Source: Pseudomonas sp. ICMP 561 (GTDB lineage: Bacteria; Pseudomonadota; Gammaproteobacteria; Pseudomonadales; Pseudomonadaceae). From it: a DNA stretch of 64,000 bases. Below the pieces are notes generated by a model. The model was not told where the DNA came from. It made no database searches and was given only the letters and a program-made list of their open reading frames with translations. Numbering within the stretch: the first letter of the stretch is position 1; each line of letters begins with the position of its first letter. Both the position numbers and the translations under genes were made by a program. Shown in pieces: positions 25,229-35,250 of this stretch. Location of the stretch: the NCBI RefSeq assembly GCF_002699985.1, contig NZ_LKBT01000012.1:124001-188000 (forward strand), given 5' to 3'.

Positions 25229-26779
25229 ATGTCCGTTTCAGCTCAAACTGCTGTGCTTTCTGTCAGCGGTATAGGCAAAACCTACGCGCAACCCGTACTT
25301 GGCGATATCGACCTGACGTTGATGCGCGGCGAAGTGCTGGCCCTCACGGGGGAAAATGGCGCAGGTAAAAGTACTCTTTCGAAAATTATCGGCGGCCTGG
25401 AAGCGCCCACCACCGGGCAGATGCAGTTCCAGGGCGAAAGCTATCAGCCGGCCAGTCGAACCCAGGCAGAAAAGCTGGGGGTACGTATGGTGATGCAGGA
25501 ACTCAACCTGCTGCCCACGCTGTCCGTCGCCGAAAACCTGTTTCTCGACAACCTGCCGCGACGTGCCGGCTGGATCAACCGCAAGCGTCTGCGTGAAGAT
25601 GCGACGCAGGCCATGGCTCAAGTAGGGCTGGATGCAATCGACCCGGATACATTGGTCGGTGAACTGGGCATCGGTCATCAGCAGATGGTGGAGATCGCCC
25701 GCAATCTCATCGGTGACTGTCGCGTGCTGATTCTTGATGAGCCGACCGCCATGTTGACGGCTCGGGAAGTCGAGATGTTGTTCGAGCAGATCACCCGCCT
25801 GCAGGCACGCGGCGTGTCGATCATTTACATCTCTCACCGCCTTGAGGAATTGCAGCGTGTCGCGCAACGTATCGCTGTGCTGCGCGATGGCAAGCTGGTG
25901 TGCGTCGACGCTATCGCCAATTACAGCAGCGAGCAGTTGGTGACGTTGATGGTCGGTCGCGAACTGGGTGACAAGATCGATCTGGGGGCGCGCCAGATTG
26001 GGGAAGTCGCACTGAGCATCAAAGGCCTGAGTCGGGGTGACAAGGTTCGGGATGTCTCGTTTCAGGTTCGCAAAGGCGAAATCTTCGGTATCTCCGGATT
26101 GATCGGTGCGGGTCGTACCGAGCTTATGCGCCTGATCTACGGTGCCGATCTGGCCGACAGCGGCACCATCGAGCTGGGTAGTCCGCTGCGCAGCGTTTCG
26201 ATTCGTTCACCTGCCGACGCCGTTCGCCAGGGTATCGCGTTGATCACTGAAGACCGCAAGGGCGAGGGGCTTTTGCTGACCCATTCCATCAGCGCCAATA
26301 TCGCCCTGGGCAACATGGATGCAGTCTCGGCTGGCGGACTGGTCAAGGTTCAAGATGAGACGAGCCTGGCGCAACGGCAGATCGATGCCATGCACATCCG
26401 CAGTTCCGGTCCGGCGCAGTTGGTTTCCGAGCTTTCCGGTGGCAATCAGCAGAAGGTGGTGATTGGTCGATGGCTGGAGCGTGACTGTCCGATCATGCTG
26501 TTCGATGAACCAACCCGGGGCATCGATGTTGGTGCCAAATTCGATATCTACGGGTTGTTTGGTGAGCTGACCCGTCAGGGCAGGGCGCTGGTCGTGGTCT
26601 CCAGTGATTTGCGCGAGCTGATGCTGATCTGTGATCGCATCGGCGTGCTGTCTGCCGGACGCCTGATCGAAACCTTCGAGCGCGACAGCTGGACCCAGGA
26701 CGAACTGCTCGCTGCCGCATTTGCCGGCTATCAAAAACGCGACGCGCTGCTCAGTGAAGCCGCGCCGAGGACTGCTTGA
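25229..26779 (+). CDS. rbsA: Ribose ABC transporter, ATP-binding protein (two nucleotide-binding domains)
   Basis: A 516-residue tandem ATPase that powers ribose import. The first domain has Walker A GENGAGKST, Walker B VLILDEPTAML and the switch ISHRLEE. The second has the degenerate P-loop GLIGAGRTEL usual for this family, signature LSGGNQQKVVIGRWL and Walker B IMLFDEPTRGIDVG. Asymmetry of this kind is normal for sugar importers. Start ATG follows GGAGAG. Its stop shares one base with the rbsC start. Confidence 0.94.
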   Translation: MSVSAQTAVLSVSGIGKTYAQPVLGDIDLTLMRGEVLALTGENGAGKSTLSKIIGGLEAPTTGQMQFQGESYQPASRTQAEKLGVRMVMQELNLLPTLSVAENLFLDNLPRRAGWINRKRLREDATQAMAQVGLDAIDPDTLVGELGIGHQQMVEIARNLIGDCRVLILDEPTAMLTAREVEMLFEQITRLQARGVSIIYISHRLEELQRVAQRIAVLRDGKLVCVDAIANYSSEQLVTLMVGRELGDKIDLGARQIGEVALSIKGLSRGDKVRDVSFQVRKGEIFGISGLIGAGRTELMRLIYGADLADSGTIELGSPLRSVSIRSPADAVRQGIALITEDRKGEGLLLTHSISANIALGNMDAVSAGGLVKVQDETSLAQRQIDAMHIRSSGPAQLVSELSGGNQQKVVIGRWLERDCPIMLFDEPTRGIDVGAKFDIYGLFGELTRQGRALVVVSSDLRELMLICDRIGVLSAGRLIETFERDSWTQDELLAAAFAGYQKRDALLSEAAPRTA

Positions 26780-27774
26780 TGAAAACCTCCACCCCTTCAC
26801 CGGCTTTGCCTTCACCCGCCAAACGTAGCGGCACCTATTTCGGCCTGGGGACTTATCTGGGCCTGGCGGGCGCTCTGCTGGCGATGATCGTGCTGTTCTC
26901 GCTGCTCAGTGACCACTTCCTTTCGTACAACACCTTCAGCACCATCGCCAACCAGATCCCTGACTTGATGGTGTTGGCAGTCGGCATGACCTTTGTGCTG
27001 ATTATCGGCGGCATTGACCTGTCGGTGGGTTCGGTGCTGGCACTGGCGGCTTCAGCCGTCAGTGTGGCCATTCTTGGCTGGGGCTGGAGCATTATCCCGG
27101 CTGCATTGTTTGGCATGGCATGCGCCGCACTCGCCGGGACGATTACCGGGTCGATCACTGTTGCCTGGCGGATTCCATCATTCATCGTGTCGCTGGGCGT
27201 GCTGGAAATGGCCCGGGGGGTCGCGTACCAGATGACCGACTCGCGCACGGCGTACATTGGCGACTCGTATGCCTGGTTATCGGACCCTTTTGCCTTCGGC
27301 ATCTCGCCTTCTTTTGTGATTGCCTTGCTGGTCATTATTGTCGCTCAGGCGTTGCTTACCCGTACCGTATTCGGGCGCTACCTGATTGGCATTGGCACCA
27401 ACGAAGAGGCCGTGCGGCTGGCGGGCATCAATCCCAAGCCTTACAAGATTCTGGTGTTCTCGTTGATGGGCCTGCTGGCGGGCGTGGCTGCGCTGTTCCA
27501 GATTTCCCGCCTGGAGGCGGCTGACCCTAACGCAGGCTCGGGCCTGGAGCTGCAAGTTATTGCCGCAGTGGTGATCGGCGGTACCAGCCTGATGGGCGGG
27601 CGCGGTTCGATCATCAGTACCTTCTTCGGTGTCCTGATCATCTCCGTGCTGGCGGCCGGACTGGCGCAAATTGGTGCCACGGAGCCGACCAAGCGGATTA
27701 TTACCGGCGCAGTGATTGTTATCGCGGTAGTGCTCGACACCTATCGCAGCCATCGCGCCAAGCGCCAGGTCTAA
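26779..27774 (+). CDS. rbsC: Ribose ABC transporter, permease
   Basis: Membrane channel of the ribose importer, 331 residues with 8-10 helices. BPD_transp_2 family motifs are present: VLIIGGIDLSVGSVLALAA, GVLEMARGVAYQMTDSR and LAGINPKPYKILVFSLMGLLAG, with SGLELQVIAAVVIGGTSLMGG near the end. The ATG at 26779 uses the last base of the rbsA stop (TGATG), so translation is coupled; the preceding TTG is not needed. Confidence 0.94.
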   Translation: MKTSTPSPALPSPAKRSGTYFGLGTYLGLAGALLAMIVLFSLLSDHFLSYNTFSTIANQIPDLMVLAVGMTFVLIIGGIDLSVGSVLALAASAVSVAILGWGWSIIPAALFGMACAALAGTITGSITVAWRIPSFIVSLGVLEMARGVAYQMTDSRTAYIGDSYAWLSDPFAFGISPSFVIALLVIIVAQALLTRTVFGRYLIGIGTNEEAVRLAGINPKPYKILVFSLMGLLAGVAALFQISRLEAADPNAGSGLELQVIAAVVIGGTSLMGGRGSIISTFFGVLIISVLAAGLAQIGATEPTKRIITGAVIVIAVVLDTYRSHRAKRQV

Positions 27775-27775
27775 T

Positions 27776-28780
27776 ATGGCAACGATCAAAGATGTAGCGG
27801 CATTGGCCGGTATTTCCTACACCACGGTTTCTCATGTCCTGAACAAATCCAGGCCCGTGAGCGATGAGGTCAGGATCAAGGTCGAAGCAGCCATCAAGCA
27901 ACTGGATTATGTGCCCAGTGCCGTAGCGCGTTCTCTTAAAGCCAAAACCACGTCGACTATCGGGCTGCTGATCCCCAATGGCGTGAACCCCTATTTTGCC
28001 GAGTTGGCACGAGGCATCGAAGACTACTGCGAGCGCAACGGTTTCTGCGTGATTCTGTGTAATTGCGATGACAATGCGGATAAACAGCGGGGCTATCTGC
28101 GCGTGCTGTTGGAGAAGCGCGTCGATGGGCTGATCGTGTCCTCGGTGGGCGGCGATCCTGGTCTGGATGGCGGCCTCGCCGGTGTACGCACGCCGATGGT
28201 AGTGGTTGACAGGGAGCTGGAGGGTATTGATGCCGACCTGGTGCGTATTGATCATGAACTGGGCGGTTATCTGGCAACCCATCATCTGCTGGGGTTGGGG
28301 CATCGACACATCGCCTGCATTCATGGACCGGCGCAAACCAGTGTGGCGCGACTAAGGCTGCGTGGTTACGAGCGAGCCATGGCAGAAGCAGGCATCAAGG
28401 TTGAGGCGCATTGGGTGATCGAAAGCGATTACACCAGTCCGGGAGGCTATCAGGCGGCTGTCAGCCTGCTGGAGGACAACCCGCCAACCGCCATTTTTGC
28501 GGGTAATGACATGATCGGGATTGGCGTGTTGCGCGCTGCGGCCGAGCGTAATTTACGCGTTCCAAAAGACTTGTCAGTGGTGGGGTTCGATGACATCGAA
28601 ATGAGCCGCTATGTCTATCCTGCGCTGACGACCGTGGGTCAGTCGATTGTCGAGCTGGGCGAGAGTGCCGCGCAGATGCTGTTGAGGCGCATCACCGGGC
28701 CCTTCGACGGCGTGACCGAGCAGCGTGTCGTGTCCCCAAGCATTGTGTTGCGTGAATCCACGGCGCCGCCAGCCACATAA
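27776..28780 (+). CDS. rbsR: LacI-family repressor of the ribose operon
   Basis: A 334-residue regulator. The N-terminal helix-turn-helix, MATIKDVAALAGISYTTVSH and VLNKSRPVSDEVR, with the hinge SAVARSLKAKTTSTIGLL, is classic LacI. The rest is a sugar-binding sensor with FAGNDMIGIGVLRAA and VVGFDDIEMSRYVYP. It most likely represses the operon through the palindrome at 24131 and releases on ribose; that is inference. It starts one base after the rbsC stop, an unusual internal position typical of pseudomonads. Confidence 0.92.
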   Translation: MATIKDVAALAGISYTTVSHVLNKSRPVSDEVRIKVEAAIKQLDYVPSAVARSLKAKTTSTIGLLIPNGVNPYFAELARGIEDYCERNGFCVILCNCDDNADKQRGYLRVLLEKRVDGLIVSSVGGDPGLDGGLAGVRTPMVVVDRELEGIDADLVRIDHELGGYLATHHLLGLGHRHIACIHGPAQTSVARLRLRGYERAMAEAGIKVEAHWVIESDYTSPGGYQAAVSLLEDNPPTAIFAGNDMIGIGVLRAAAERNLRVPKDLSVVGFDDIEMSRYVYPALTTVGQSIVELGESAAQMLLRRITGPFDGVTEQRVVSPSIVLRESTAPPAT

Positions 28781-28814
28781 TGACGTTGAGTAAAAACTAC
28801 CTCGAGTAAGAACG

Positions 28815-29762
28815 ATGAACGTGAAAAACAATGCAGAGATGTCGCACGCCCAGGTAGTGGTGGTCGGCAGTTTGAATATGGATCTGGTTACGCGAGCGCA
28901 ACGCCTGCCGGGTCCGGGGGAAACCATGAGTGGGGATTCGTTTGCCACGGTATCCGGCGGCAAAGGCGCCAATCAGGCTGTCGCAGCGGCGCGGCTGGGC
29001 GCGCGCGTGGCGATGATCGGTTGCGTAGGGGATGACGCCTATGGTGAGCAACTGCGTGCCGCTTTACTGGCCGAGCAGATCGATTGTCAGGGGCTCACTA
29101 CCGTGGTGGGTGTGTCCACCGGAATCGCTTCGATTGTGGTCGATGCCAATGGCCAGAACGCGATCATTATTGTTGCCGGGGGCAATGGCCAGCTGACGCC
29201 GGATATCACTGACCGTTTTGATGCGCTGCTCGGTGCTGCGCAGGTGGTGATCTGTCAGCTTGAAGTGCCATTGCCCACCGTTGCTCATGTGTTGCGTCGA
29301 GCGCGTGAACTGGGCAAGACGGTCATTCTCAACCCTGCGCCAGCATCTGCTGCGTTGCCCGATCAGTGGTATTCGTTGATTGATTATCTGATCCCCAATG
29401 AAACCGAGGCAGCGATTCTGAGCGGTATTGCGGTGGACTCGCTGTCGTCTGCAGAGCGCGCAGCGCGGTCCCTTCTGGACGCGGGCGCAGGCAAGGTGAT
29501 CATTACTCTGGGAGAGCAGGGCGCGTTATTGGCATCGGGGCAGGGCATGGAGCAGTTTCCTGCGCCGCGCGTGACTGTGGTCGACAGCACGGCTGCGGGT
29601 GATACATTTGTCGGCGGTTTCGCCGCGGCGCTGGCTGAAGGTCGCACTGAAGCCGAGGCGATTCGTTTCGCGCAAAAGGCTGCGGCGTTGTCGGTAACCC
29701 GAGCGGGTGCGCAACCTTCCATCCCTGATCGTGCTGAAGTACTAAGGTTTGACCCTACATGA
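28815..29762 (+). CDS. rbsK: Ribokinase
   Basis: Phosphorylates ribose to ribose 5-phosphate with ATP. The 315-residue PfkB-family enzyme has [39 protein letters not shown] (sugar site), [23 protein letters not shown] and the catalytic anion-hole motif [17 protein letters not shown]. The start used is ATG at 28815; MSHAQ at residue 9 is an alternative. Its stop overlaps the rbsD ATG by four bases. Confidence 0.94.
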   Translation: MNVKNNAEMSHAQVVVVGSLNMDLVTRAQRLPGPGETMSGDSFATVSGGKGANQAVAAARLGARVAMIGCVGDDAYGEQLRAALLAEQIDCQGLTTVVGVSTGIASIVVDANGQNAIIIVAGGNGQLTPDITDRFDALLGAAQVVICQLEVPLPTVAHVLRRARELGKTVILNPAPASAALPDQWYSLIDYLIPNETEAAILSGIAVDSLSSAERAARSLLDAGAGKVIITLGEQGALLASGQGMEQFPAPRVTVVDSTAAGDTFVGGFAAALAEGRTEAEAIRFAQKAAALSVTRAGAQPSIPDRAEVLRFDPT

Positions 29763-30163
29763 AAAAAACACCCTTGCTGAATATCGCTCTTTCCCGCGTC
29801 ATCGCGTCCCTGGGGCACGGCGATATCGTGATGATTGTTGACGCTGGCATGCCGATTCCGGCAGGCGTGGAGTTGATTGATCTGGCGTTGACCCGTGGGA
29901 TGGTCGACTTCGCCAGTGCACTGGATACCGTACTGAGTGAAATGCAGGTCGAAAGCCATGTGCTGGCCGAAGAAATCATGTTCAAGAAGCCTCCCGCCCT
30001 GAGCGTTATCGAGGGCCTTAATCTGGATGGCGATCTGGGTGAGCAGCGGCTGCTCAGTCATGAGGCGCTCAAGGCCCTGAGCAAAAGTGCCAAAGCGATC
30101 GTGCGTACCGGTGAGTGCGAGCCATACAGCAACATTGCGCTGGTCGCCGGTGTGGTTTTCTGA
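29759..30163 (+). CDS. rbsD: D-ribose pyranase
   Basis: Interconverts pyranose and furanose forms of ribose, supplying the form ribokinase uses. The 134-residue length is normal. Conserved points include [20 protein letters not shown] with the catalytic His, [17 protein letters not shown] and, near the end, [22 protein letters not shown] overlaps the rbsK stop, so the genes are coupled. Confidence 0.94.
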   Translation: MKKTPLLNIALSRVIASLGHGDIVMIVDAGMPIPAGVELIDLALTRGMVDFASALDTVLSEMQVESHVLAEEIMFKKPPALSVIEGLNLDGDLGEQRLLSHEALKALSKSAKAIVRTGECEPYSNIALVAGVVF

Positions 30164-30202
30164 TTGTCCGTAAAGTCATTTAATCTGAACAGGGAGTTCG
30201 CT

Positions 30203-31228
30203 ATGCAAGCATTGCCAATCATCAAACAGTTATTCCGGAGCCTGCTGCTTTTGTCCATTCTCAGTGCAAGCGTGGCCCAGGCCGCAGAAAAACGCGACTT
30301 GATCATCGATACCGATCCGGGAGCCGATGACGTGGTGGCGTTGCTGCTTGCACTGGCATCCCCCGAGGAGTTGAACGTTCTGGGGATTACGACCGTGGCG
30401 GGCAATGTGCGTCTGGACAAAACCTCTCGCAATGCACGACTGGCCCGCGAGTGGGCGGGGCGCGAAGAAGTGCCGGTATACGCCGGTGCGTCCAAGCCTT
30501 TGGTGCGTACGCCGATCTATGCGGAGAATGTCCACGGTCAGGAAGGTTTGCCTGGGGTGCCCGTGCATGAACCCAAGCAGGGGCTTGCCCAGGGTAATGC
30601 GGTGCAGTACCTGATTGACACCTTGCGCAAGGCCAAACCGCACAGCATCACCATCGCCATGCTGGGGCCGCAAACCAACCTGGCTCTGGCACTGGTACAG
30701 GATCCGGAAATCACTCAGGGCATCAAGGAAGTCGTCGTGATGGGCGGAGCGCACTTCAATGGCGGGAATATCACGCCGGTTGCCGAGTTCAACCTGTTCG
30801 CCGACCCTCATGCTGCTCAAGTGGTTCTGGCCAGCGGCGTCAAACTGACCTACCTGCCGCTGGACGTCACTCACAAAATACTCACCAGCGAGCAGCGTCT
30901 TGCGCAGATCGCCGCATTGAATAATCAGGCGGGCAAACTGGTCGGCAGTATTCTCAATGAGTACGTGAAGCTGGACATGACTCACTATGGTCTGCCCGGC
31001 GGGCCGGTGCATGACGCCAGTGTCATTGCCTGGTTGCTCAAGCCTGAGTTGTTCAGCGGCAGGCAGATCAACGTGGCTGTCGATAGCCGTGAAGGCATAG
31101 GTTTTGGGCAGACCGTTGCCGACTGGTACGACACGCTCGGCCGGGACAAGAACGTCTTCTGGGTCGAAAGTGGCGACGCGCAGGGCTTCTTTGATCTGCT
31201 GACCAGTCGCCTGTCACGCCTTAAATAA
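30203..31228 (+). CDS. Secreted/periplasmic nucleoside hydrolase
   Basis: Hydrolyses ribonucleosides to ribose and free base. The 341-residue precursor starts MQALPIIKQLFRSLLLLSIL with cleavage after VAQA, so the enzyme should act in the periplasm. The calcium/ribose-binding motif DTDPGADDVVALLLAL follows at once; further family motifs are ITTVAGNVRLDKTSRNA, VVMGGAHFNGGNITPVAEFNLFADPHAA and HDASVIAWLL. The ATG at 30203 has GGGAG upstream. It is the last gene of the rbs operon, so released ribose can be caught by RbsB. Base preference is unknown. Confidence 0.9.
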   Translation: MQALPIIKQLFRSLLLLSILSASVAQAAEKRDLIIDTDPGADDVVALLLALASPEELNVLGITTVAGNVRLDKTSRNARLAREWAGREEVPVYAGASKPLVRTPIYAENVHGQEGLPGVPVHEPKQGLAQGNAVQYLIDTLRKAKPHSITIAMLGPQTNLALALVQDPEITQGIKEVVVMGGAHFNGGNITPVAEFNLFADPHAAQVVLASGVKLTYLPLDVTHKILTSEQRLAQIAALNNQAGKLVGSILNEYVKLDMTHYGLPGGPVHDASVIAWLLKPELFSGRQINVAVDSREGIGFGQTVADWYDTLGRDKNVFWVESGDAQGFFDLLTSRLSRLK

Positions 31229-31257
31229 AGCCTCTCTGAGAAACCGGCAGGCGCTTG

Positions 31258-31452
31258 TTACGCCTTGCCGGTCTCGTTCGGGTAACGAGCAAGTACTTGC
31301 GTGATGAATGCCAGCGCGCCCTCTGTGCCCAACTCCTTTACCAGCAAGTCCACAGCAATGATCGCCAGCTCTTCCGGGTTGCCAGGGCTGTGTGATGAAT
31401 GTCCCTGGTGCCATTTCGCCTTGATGTCTGCATCGATGGATACGACTGCCAT
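31258..31452 (-). CDS. Small hypothetical protein
   Basis: A 64-residue soluble protein, VVSIDADIKAKWHQGH near the start and a helical LAIIAVDLLVKELGTEGAL segment. Composition and an upstream GAGG support a real gene. No family recognised. Convergent with the nucleoside hydrolase. Confidence 0.55.
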   Translation of the reverse strand: MAVVSIDADIKAKWHQGHSSHSPGNPEELAIIAVDLLVKELGTEGALAFITQVLARYPNETGKA

Positions 31453-31763
31453 TGCTGCCTCGTCTCGTCGTCTGAAAGGGAGATCCTTTACAGAGTGCGG
31501 CCTGGGCGGCCGAACGCCAGTTCCAGTAAAGCATTTCAGCCGCTGTTTGACACTGCAACCTACGGCGGTAACTCAGTGACGAGTCAGAACCCGGTGCATA
31601 CGTACTCATGTTTTGTGACGATTTGCTGAGACGTGGCGCATCAAGCTCGGGCAGACTGCGCAGCGGTCTGTACTGATGGCCTGGAACTGGCCATGTGTTG
31701 CAACGAATGGGTTGCGGCGCTGTCGCAAGGATTCAGCTTATGTTTATCGGTCAAGGAGTCTGT
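31453..31763. other. Intergenic region
   Basis: About 310 bases between two divergent small genes. Open frames here are short and of poor codon character. I see no repeat or hairpin of note. Confidence 0.4.
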
Positions 31764-32078
31764 ATGCCGTGGAAAATCTCTTCAGTCGGGTTTGCTGTTG
31801 CGTTGTCGTTGCTGGCAGGGTGCAGCAGTACGTCTGAGTCAACAGCTCAAGAACCGAATGCTCCGGTTGCCAGTGGGCGCTGCGACGCCGCAGGTGCTCA
31901 GTTCGCCGTAGGTCAGCAAGCATCGGCTGCGTTGCTCGCCCAGGCCCGAGCCAAAGCAGGGGCGCAAGATGCCCGGTTCATTGGTGCCAACGATATGGTC
32001 ACCCTGGAATACCGCTCCAATCGCGTCAATCTCAACACCGATGCCAATGGCAAGGTCGTGCGGGTCAACTGCGGCTGA
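31764..32078 (+). CDS. Lipoprotein with I78-type peptidase inhibitor domain
   Basis: A 104-residue lipoprotein. The signal ends SLLAGC, placing the acylated Cys at 17, followed by a Ser/Thr/Pro-rich linker. The remaining 65 residues match the inhibitor I78 family: a disulfide pair (SGRCDAAGAQ and VRVNCG), FAVGQQAS, DMVTLEYRSNRVNL and N-DANGKVV. Members inhibit serine proteases such as elastases; target here unknown. Start ATG at 31764 lies six bases after AAGGAG. A strong bidirectional terminator follows. Confidence 0.85.
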   Translation: MPWKISSVGFAVALSLLAGCSSTSESTAQEPNAPVASGRCDAAGAQFAVGQQASAALLAQARAKAGAQDARFIGANDMVTLEYRSNRVNLNTDANGKVVRVNCG

Positions 32079-32100
32079 GCCGAGCCTTTCCTGTACCCAT

Positions 32101-32131
32101 AAAAAAACCCCGTCAGTGACGGGGTTTTTTT
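32101..32131. terminator. Bidirectional rho-independent terminator
   Basis: AAAAAAACCCCGTC, loop AGT, GACGGGGTTTTTTT. It lies between the convergent I78 lipoprotein and cold-shock genes and suits both. Confidence 0.94.
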
Positions 32132-32143
32132 AGATCGCCTGGA

Positions 32144-32356
32144 TTACTCCGCGCGAACCTGAGCAGCTTGCATGCCCTTTTGGCCTTTCTCAGCCACGAA
32201 CGAAACGGTCTGGCCTTCTTTCAGGCTTTTGAAACCGTCGCTTTCGATAGCTTTGAAGTGTACGAACAGGTCGTCACCGCCACCCTGTGGGGTGATAAAG
32301 CCGAAGCCTTTTTCGTCGTTGAACCATTTTACGGTGCCGGTTTGGCGATTAGACAT
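32144..32356 (-). CDS. Cold-shock protein (CspA family)
   Basis: A 70-residue single cold-shock domain that binds single-stranded RNA and [21 protein letters not shown] contains RNP1 (KGFGFI) and DDLFVHF contains RNP2. It is very close to the pseudomonad CapB/CspC type. GGAG lies seven bases ahead of the ATG. The roughly 295-base untranslated or intergenic region upstream could carry the long leader typical of csp genes, but I cannot assign a promoter. Confidence 0.95.
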   Translation of the reverse strand: MSNRQTGTVKWFNDEKGFGFITPQGGGDDLFVHFKAIESDGFKSLKEGQTVSFVAEKGQKGMQAAQVRAE

Positions 32357-32651
32357 GGTGAATCTCCAAGAACATAATTTTTTCAGTGTACGTGTTGCTC
32401 AGGCCAACTGGGCACACCGGCCTATCATAGTCGAAATGTGGGAATGTAGAACTTTTTCAGTAAGAACTTTGAGCATTAACCGTAGGTAAACCCGGAATAA
32501 CTTCTCTAAGTCACCCTGTTTCTGACGCTCAAAGTCACATTGAGTCGTAAGTAGACGGGGCTGAAAGGCGCGTATTTCAAGGCCTTCAGAGTTCGCTCAC
32601 AGTCATCCTGAAAACATGCCCCGCCTTACTTCGTGAAGTCATGTAGATGAA

Positions 32652-32957
32652 TTATTTTTTTGGCTGAGTGCAGTTTTTGGCGACCAGATCACTCATTTTT
32701 TTAGTTTGCTCAGGGGTTGGTGGCGGATTGGCATTACTCATTTTTTCAATTTCCGCACTGCTGAAGTTTTTGCTCACTTGCTCAGCGCCACACTCGCAAT
32801 GGGATTTCGCTGAGGCTGCATCAAGCTTTTGTCCCGCGGTGGCCACGCAATCCTGGATGAACTTGGCTTTGGTTGGACCGCTCATCGCTGCTTGAGCGCT
32901 GAGTGGCATTGCCAGGGCGATTGGGGCGAGCAGGGCGAGTAAACGTATAAGCTTCAT
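32652..32957 (-). CDS. Small secreted cysteine-containing protein
   Basis: A 101-residue precursor. Signal peptide LIRLLALLAPIALAMPLSAQA is followed by a small helical domain with four Cys (IQDCVAT, HCECGAE and VAKNCTQ), likely disulfide-bonded in the periplasm. I do not recognise a named family. ATG at 32957 lies six bases after AAGGA; an earlier in-frame ATG lacks a site. Confidence 0.7.
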   Translation of the reverse strand: MKLIRLLALLAPIALAMPLSAQAAMSGPTKAKFIQDCVATAGQKLDAASAKSHCECGAEQVSKNFSSAEIEKMSNANPPPTPEQTKKMSDLVAKNCTQPKK

Positions 32958-33322
32958 GGCGTTTTCCTTTATAGGGTTCAACGTATTTGCTGCAGGTTGC
33001 ACAGCTATCTGACGATGAGTGTGGACGCCAGTTCAGTTTGAAAATTACGAGGCGAACGCGGATGCTGCAATTGATTGATCCTGCGTGCATGTGAATGGGT
33101 TGAGCTGTGATAGGATGCGCGTCCTTTATATCTGCCTGCGTCTGGCTGGTGTTCTTTTCGCCGTCGTTGTGCAGTTTTTATTTCAAACCAGTCATCTGGT
33201 TCGGTTCAAGGTTGGCCGCGAGGCTCCTGCCACTGTGAGGCAGGCATACCACCGGATCACGTACTGGCTCATCCCAACCCACGTGACCTTTGGTAGGGGT
33301 CACCACTAGGAGAGGAGGCGCC
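32958..33322. other. thrS upstream region
   Basis: About 365 bases ahead of thrS, holding its promoter and leader. A frame from 33115 to 33309 encodes a hydrophobic start but has no ribosome site and crosses the leader, so I do not call it. No T-box or Thr-rich leader peptide is evident. Confidence 0.4.
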
Positions 33323-35245
33323 ATGCCCACCATTACTCTTCCCGACGGCAGTCAACGTTCATTCGATCATCCGGTTTCCGTAGCCGAGGTCGCGCTTTCC
33401 ATTGGTGCAGGTCTGGCCAAGGCCACCGTTGCCGGTAAAGTCGACGGTCAGCTGGTCGACGCCAGCGATCTGATCGAGAAAGACGCCACCCTGCAGATCA
33501 TTACCCCCAAAGATCAGGAAGGGCTGGAGATCATCCGCCACTCGTGCGCCCACCTGGTAGGTCATGCGGTCAAGCAGCTGTATCCAACTGCAAAGATGGT
33601 CATCGGGCCAGTCATCGATGACGGCTTTTATTACGATATCGCTTATGAGCGCCCGTTCACGCCTGACGACATGGCGGCGATCGAGCAGCGCATGCAGCAG
33701 CTGATCGAAAAAGATTACGACGTCATCAAGAAGGTCACTCCGCGCGCCGAAGTGATCGACGTGTTCACTGCGCGTCACGAAGATTACAAGCTGCGTCTGG
33801 TTGAAGACATGCCAGAGCAGCAGACCATGGGTCTGTACTACCACGAAGAATACGTCGACATGTGTCGCGGCCCGCACGTGCCGAACACTCGCTTCCTCAA
33901 GTCCTTCAAGCTGACCAAGCTGTCCGGTGCTTACTGGCGCGGCGATGCCAAAAACGAGCAGCTGCAACGGGTCTATGGCACCGCCTGGGCCGACAAGAAG
34001 CAACTGGCTGCTTATATCCAGCGCATCGAAGAAGCTGAAAAGCGCGATCACCGTAAAATCGGCAAGCGTCTTGGGTTGTTCCACACCCAGGAAGAAGCGC
34101 CGGGCATGGTGTTCTGGCATCCACAGGGCTGGACTCTGTATCAGGTGCTTGAGCAGTACATGCGCAAAGTGCAGCGCGAGAATGGTTATCTGGAGATCAA
34201 GACGCCGCAGGTGGTTGATCGCTCCCTGTGGGAGAAGTCAGGTCACTGGGCGAACTACGCCGATAACATGTTCACCACCGAGTCCGAGAGCCGCGACTAC
34301 GCAATCAAGCCGATGAACTGCCCATGCCACGTGCAGGTGTTCAATCAGGGCCTGAAAAGCTACCGTGAGCTGCCGATGCGTCTGGCCGAGTTTGGTGCTT
34401 GCCACCGTAACGAGCCGTCCGGTGCGTTGCACGGGATCATGCGCGTTCGTGGCTTCACTCAGGATGACGCGCACATCTTCTGTACTGAAGATCAGATGCA
34501 GGCGGAATCCGCGGCGTTCATCAAGCTGACCCTGGATGTCTATGCCGACTTCGGCTTCAAGGACATCGAGCTGAAGCTGTCGACTCGTCCTGAAAAGCGT
34601 GTGGGTTCCGATGAATTGTGGGATCGCGCTGAAAGCGCGCTGGCATCGGCGCTCGATAGCGCGGGCCTGCCTTATGACCTGCAGCCGGGTGAGGGCGCGT
34701 TCTACGGTCCGAAGATCGAGTTCTCGTTGAAAGACTGCCTCGGTCGTGTCTGGCAGTGTGGTACCCTGCAACTCGACTTTAACTTGCCGATCCGTTTGAG
34801 CGCCGAATACGTCTCCGAAGACAACAGCCGTAAACATCCGGTCATGTTGCACCGGGCGATCCTCGGTTCTTTCGAACGTTTCATCGGGATTCTGATCGAG
34901 CACTACGAAGGTGCATTCCCGGCCTGGCTGGCGCCTACTCAGGCAGTGATCATGAATATCACTGATAAACAGGCAGATTTTGCCCTTGAAGTAGAAAAAA
35001 TTCTCGCCGAAAGCGGGTTTCGTGCCAAGTCCGACTTGAGAAATGAAAAGATCGGCTTTAAAATCCGTGAGCATACTTTGCTCAAGGTCCCTTATCTCCT
35101 CGTGATTGGAGATCGGGAAGTTGAAATGCAAACTGTCGCTGTGCGTACACGCGAAGGTGCAGACCTCGGCTCGATGCCGGTCGCCCAGTTCGCTGAATTT
35201 CTCGCACAAGCGGTTTCCCGGCGTGGTCGCCAAGATTCGGAGTAA
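33323..35245 (+). CDS. thrS: Threonyl-tRNA synthetase
   Basis: Charges tRNA-Thr. 640 residues, the normal length. Domains: N-terminal TGS ([20 protein letters not shown]), editing domain with [10 protein letters not shown] and the metal-binding [14 protein letters not shown], class II catalytic core with [34 protein letters not shown] motif 2 and [21 protein letters not shown] motif 3, then the anticodon domain. ATG at 33323 follows a double GGAG; the reading frame extends upstream but without support. infC follows five bases later. Confidence 0.97.
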   Translation: MPTITLPDGSQRSFDHPVSVAEVALSIGAGLAKATVAGKVDGQLVDASDLIEKDATLQIITPKDQEGLEIIRHSCAHLVGHAVKQLYPTAKMVIGPVIDDGFYYDIAYERPFTPDDMAAIEQRMQQLIEKDYDVIKKVTPRAEVIDVFTARHEDYKLRLVEDMPEQQTMGLYYHEEYVDMCRGPHVPNTRFLKSFKLTKLSGAYWRGDAKNEQLQRVYGTAWADKKQLAAYIQRIEEAEKRDHRKIGKRLGLFHTQEEAPGMVFWHPQGWTLYQVLEQYMRKVQRENGYLEIKTPQVVDRSLWEKSGHWANYADNMFTTESESRDYAIKPMNCPCHVQVFNQGLKSYRELPMRLAEFGACHRNEPSGALHGIMRVRGFTQDDAHIFCTEDQMQAESAAFIKLTLDVYADFGFKDIELKLSTRPEKRVGSDELWDRAESALASALDSAGLPYDLQPGEGAFYGPKIEFSLKDCLGRVWQCGTLQLDFNLPIRLSAEYVSEDNSRKHPVMLHRAILGSFERFIGILIEHYEGAFPAWLAPTQAVIMNITDKQADFALEVEKILAESGFRAKSDLRNEKIGFKIREHTLLKVPYLLVIGDREVEMQTVAVRTREGADLGSMPVAQFAEFLAQAVSRRGRQDSE

Positions 35246-35250
35246 TTACT

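Noticed and set aside
33115..33309. 64-codon hydrophobic frame ahead of thrS
   Set aside because: No ribosome binding site, it spans the likely promoter and leader, and its second half has poor composition.
34238..35233. 331-codon frame antisense to thrS
   Set aside because: Shadow of a well-conserved gene; no domain or ribosome site of its own.
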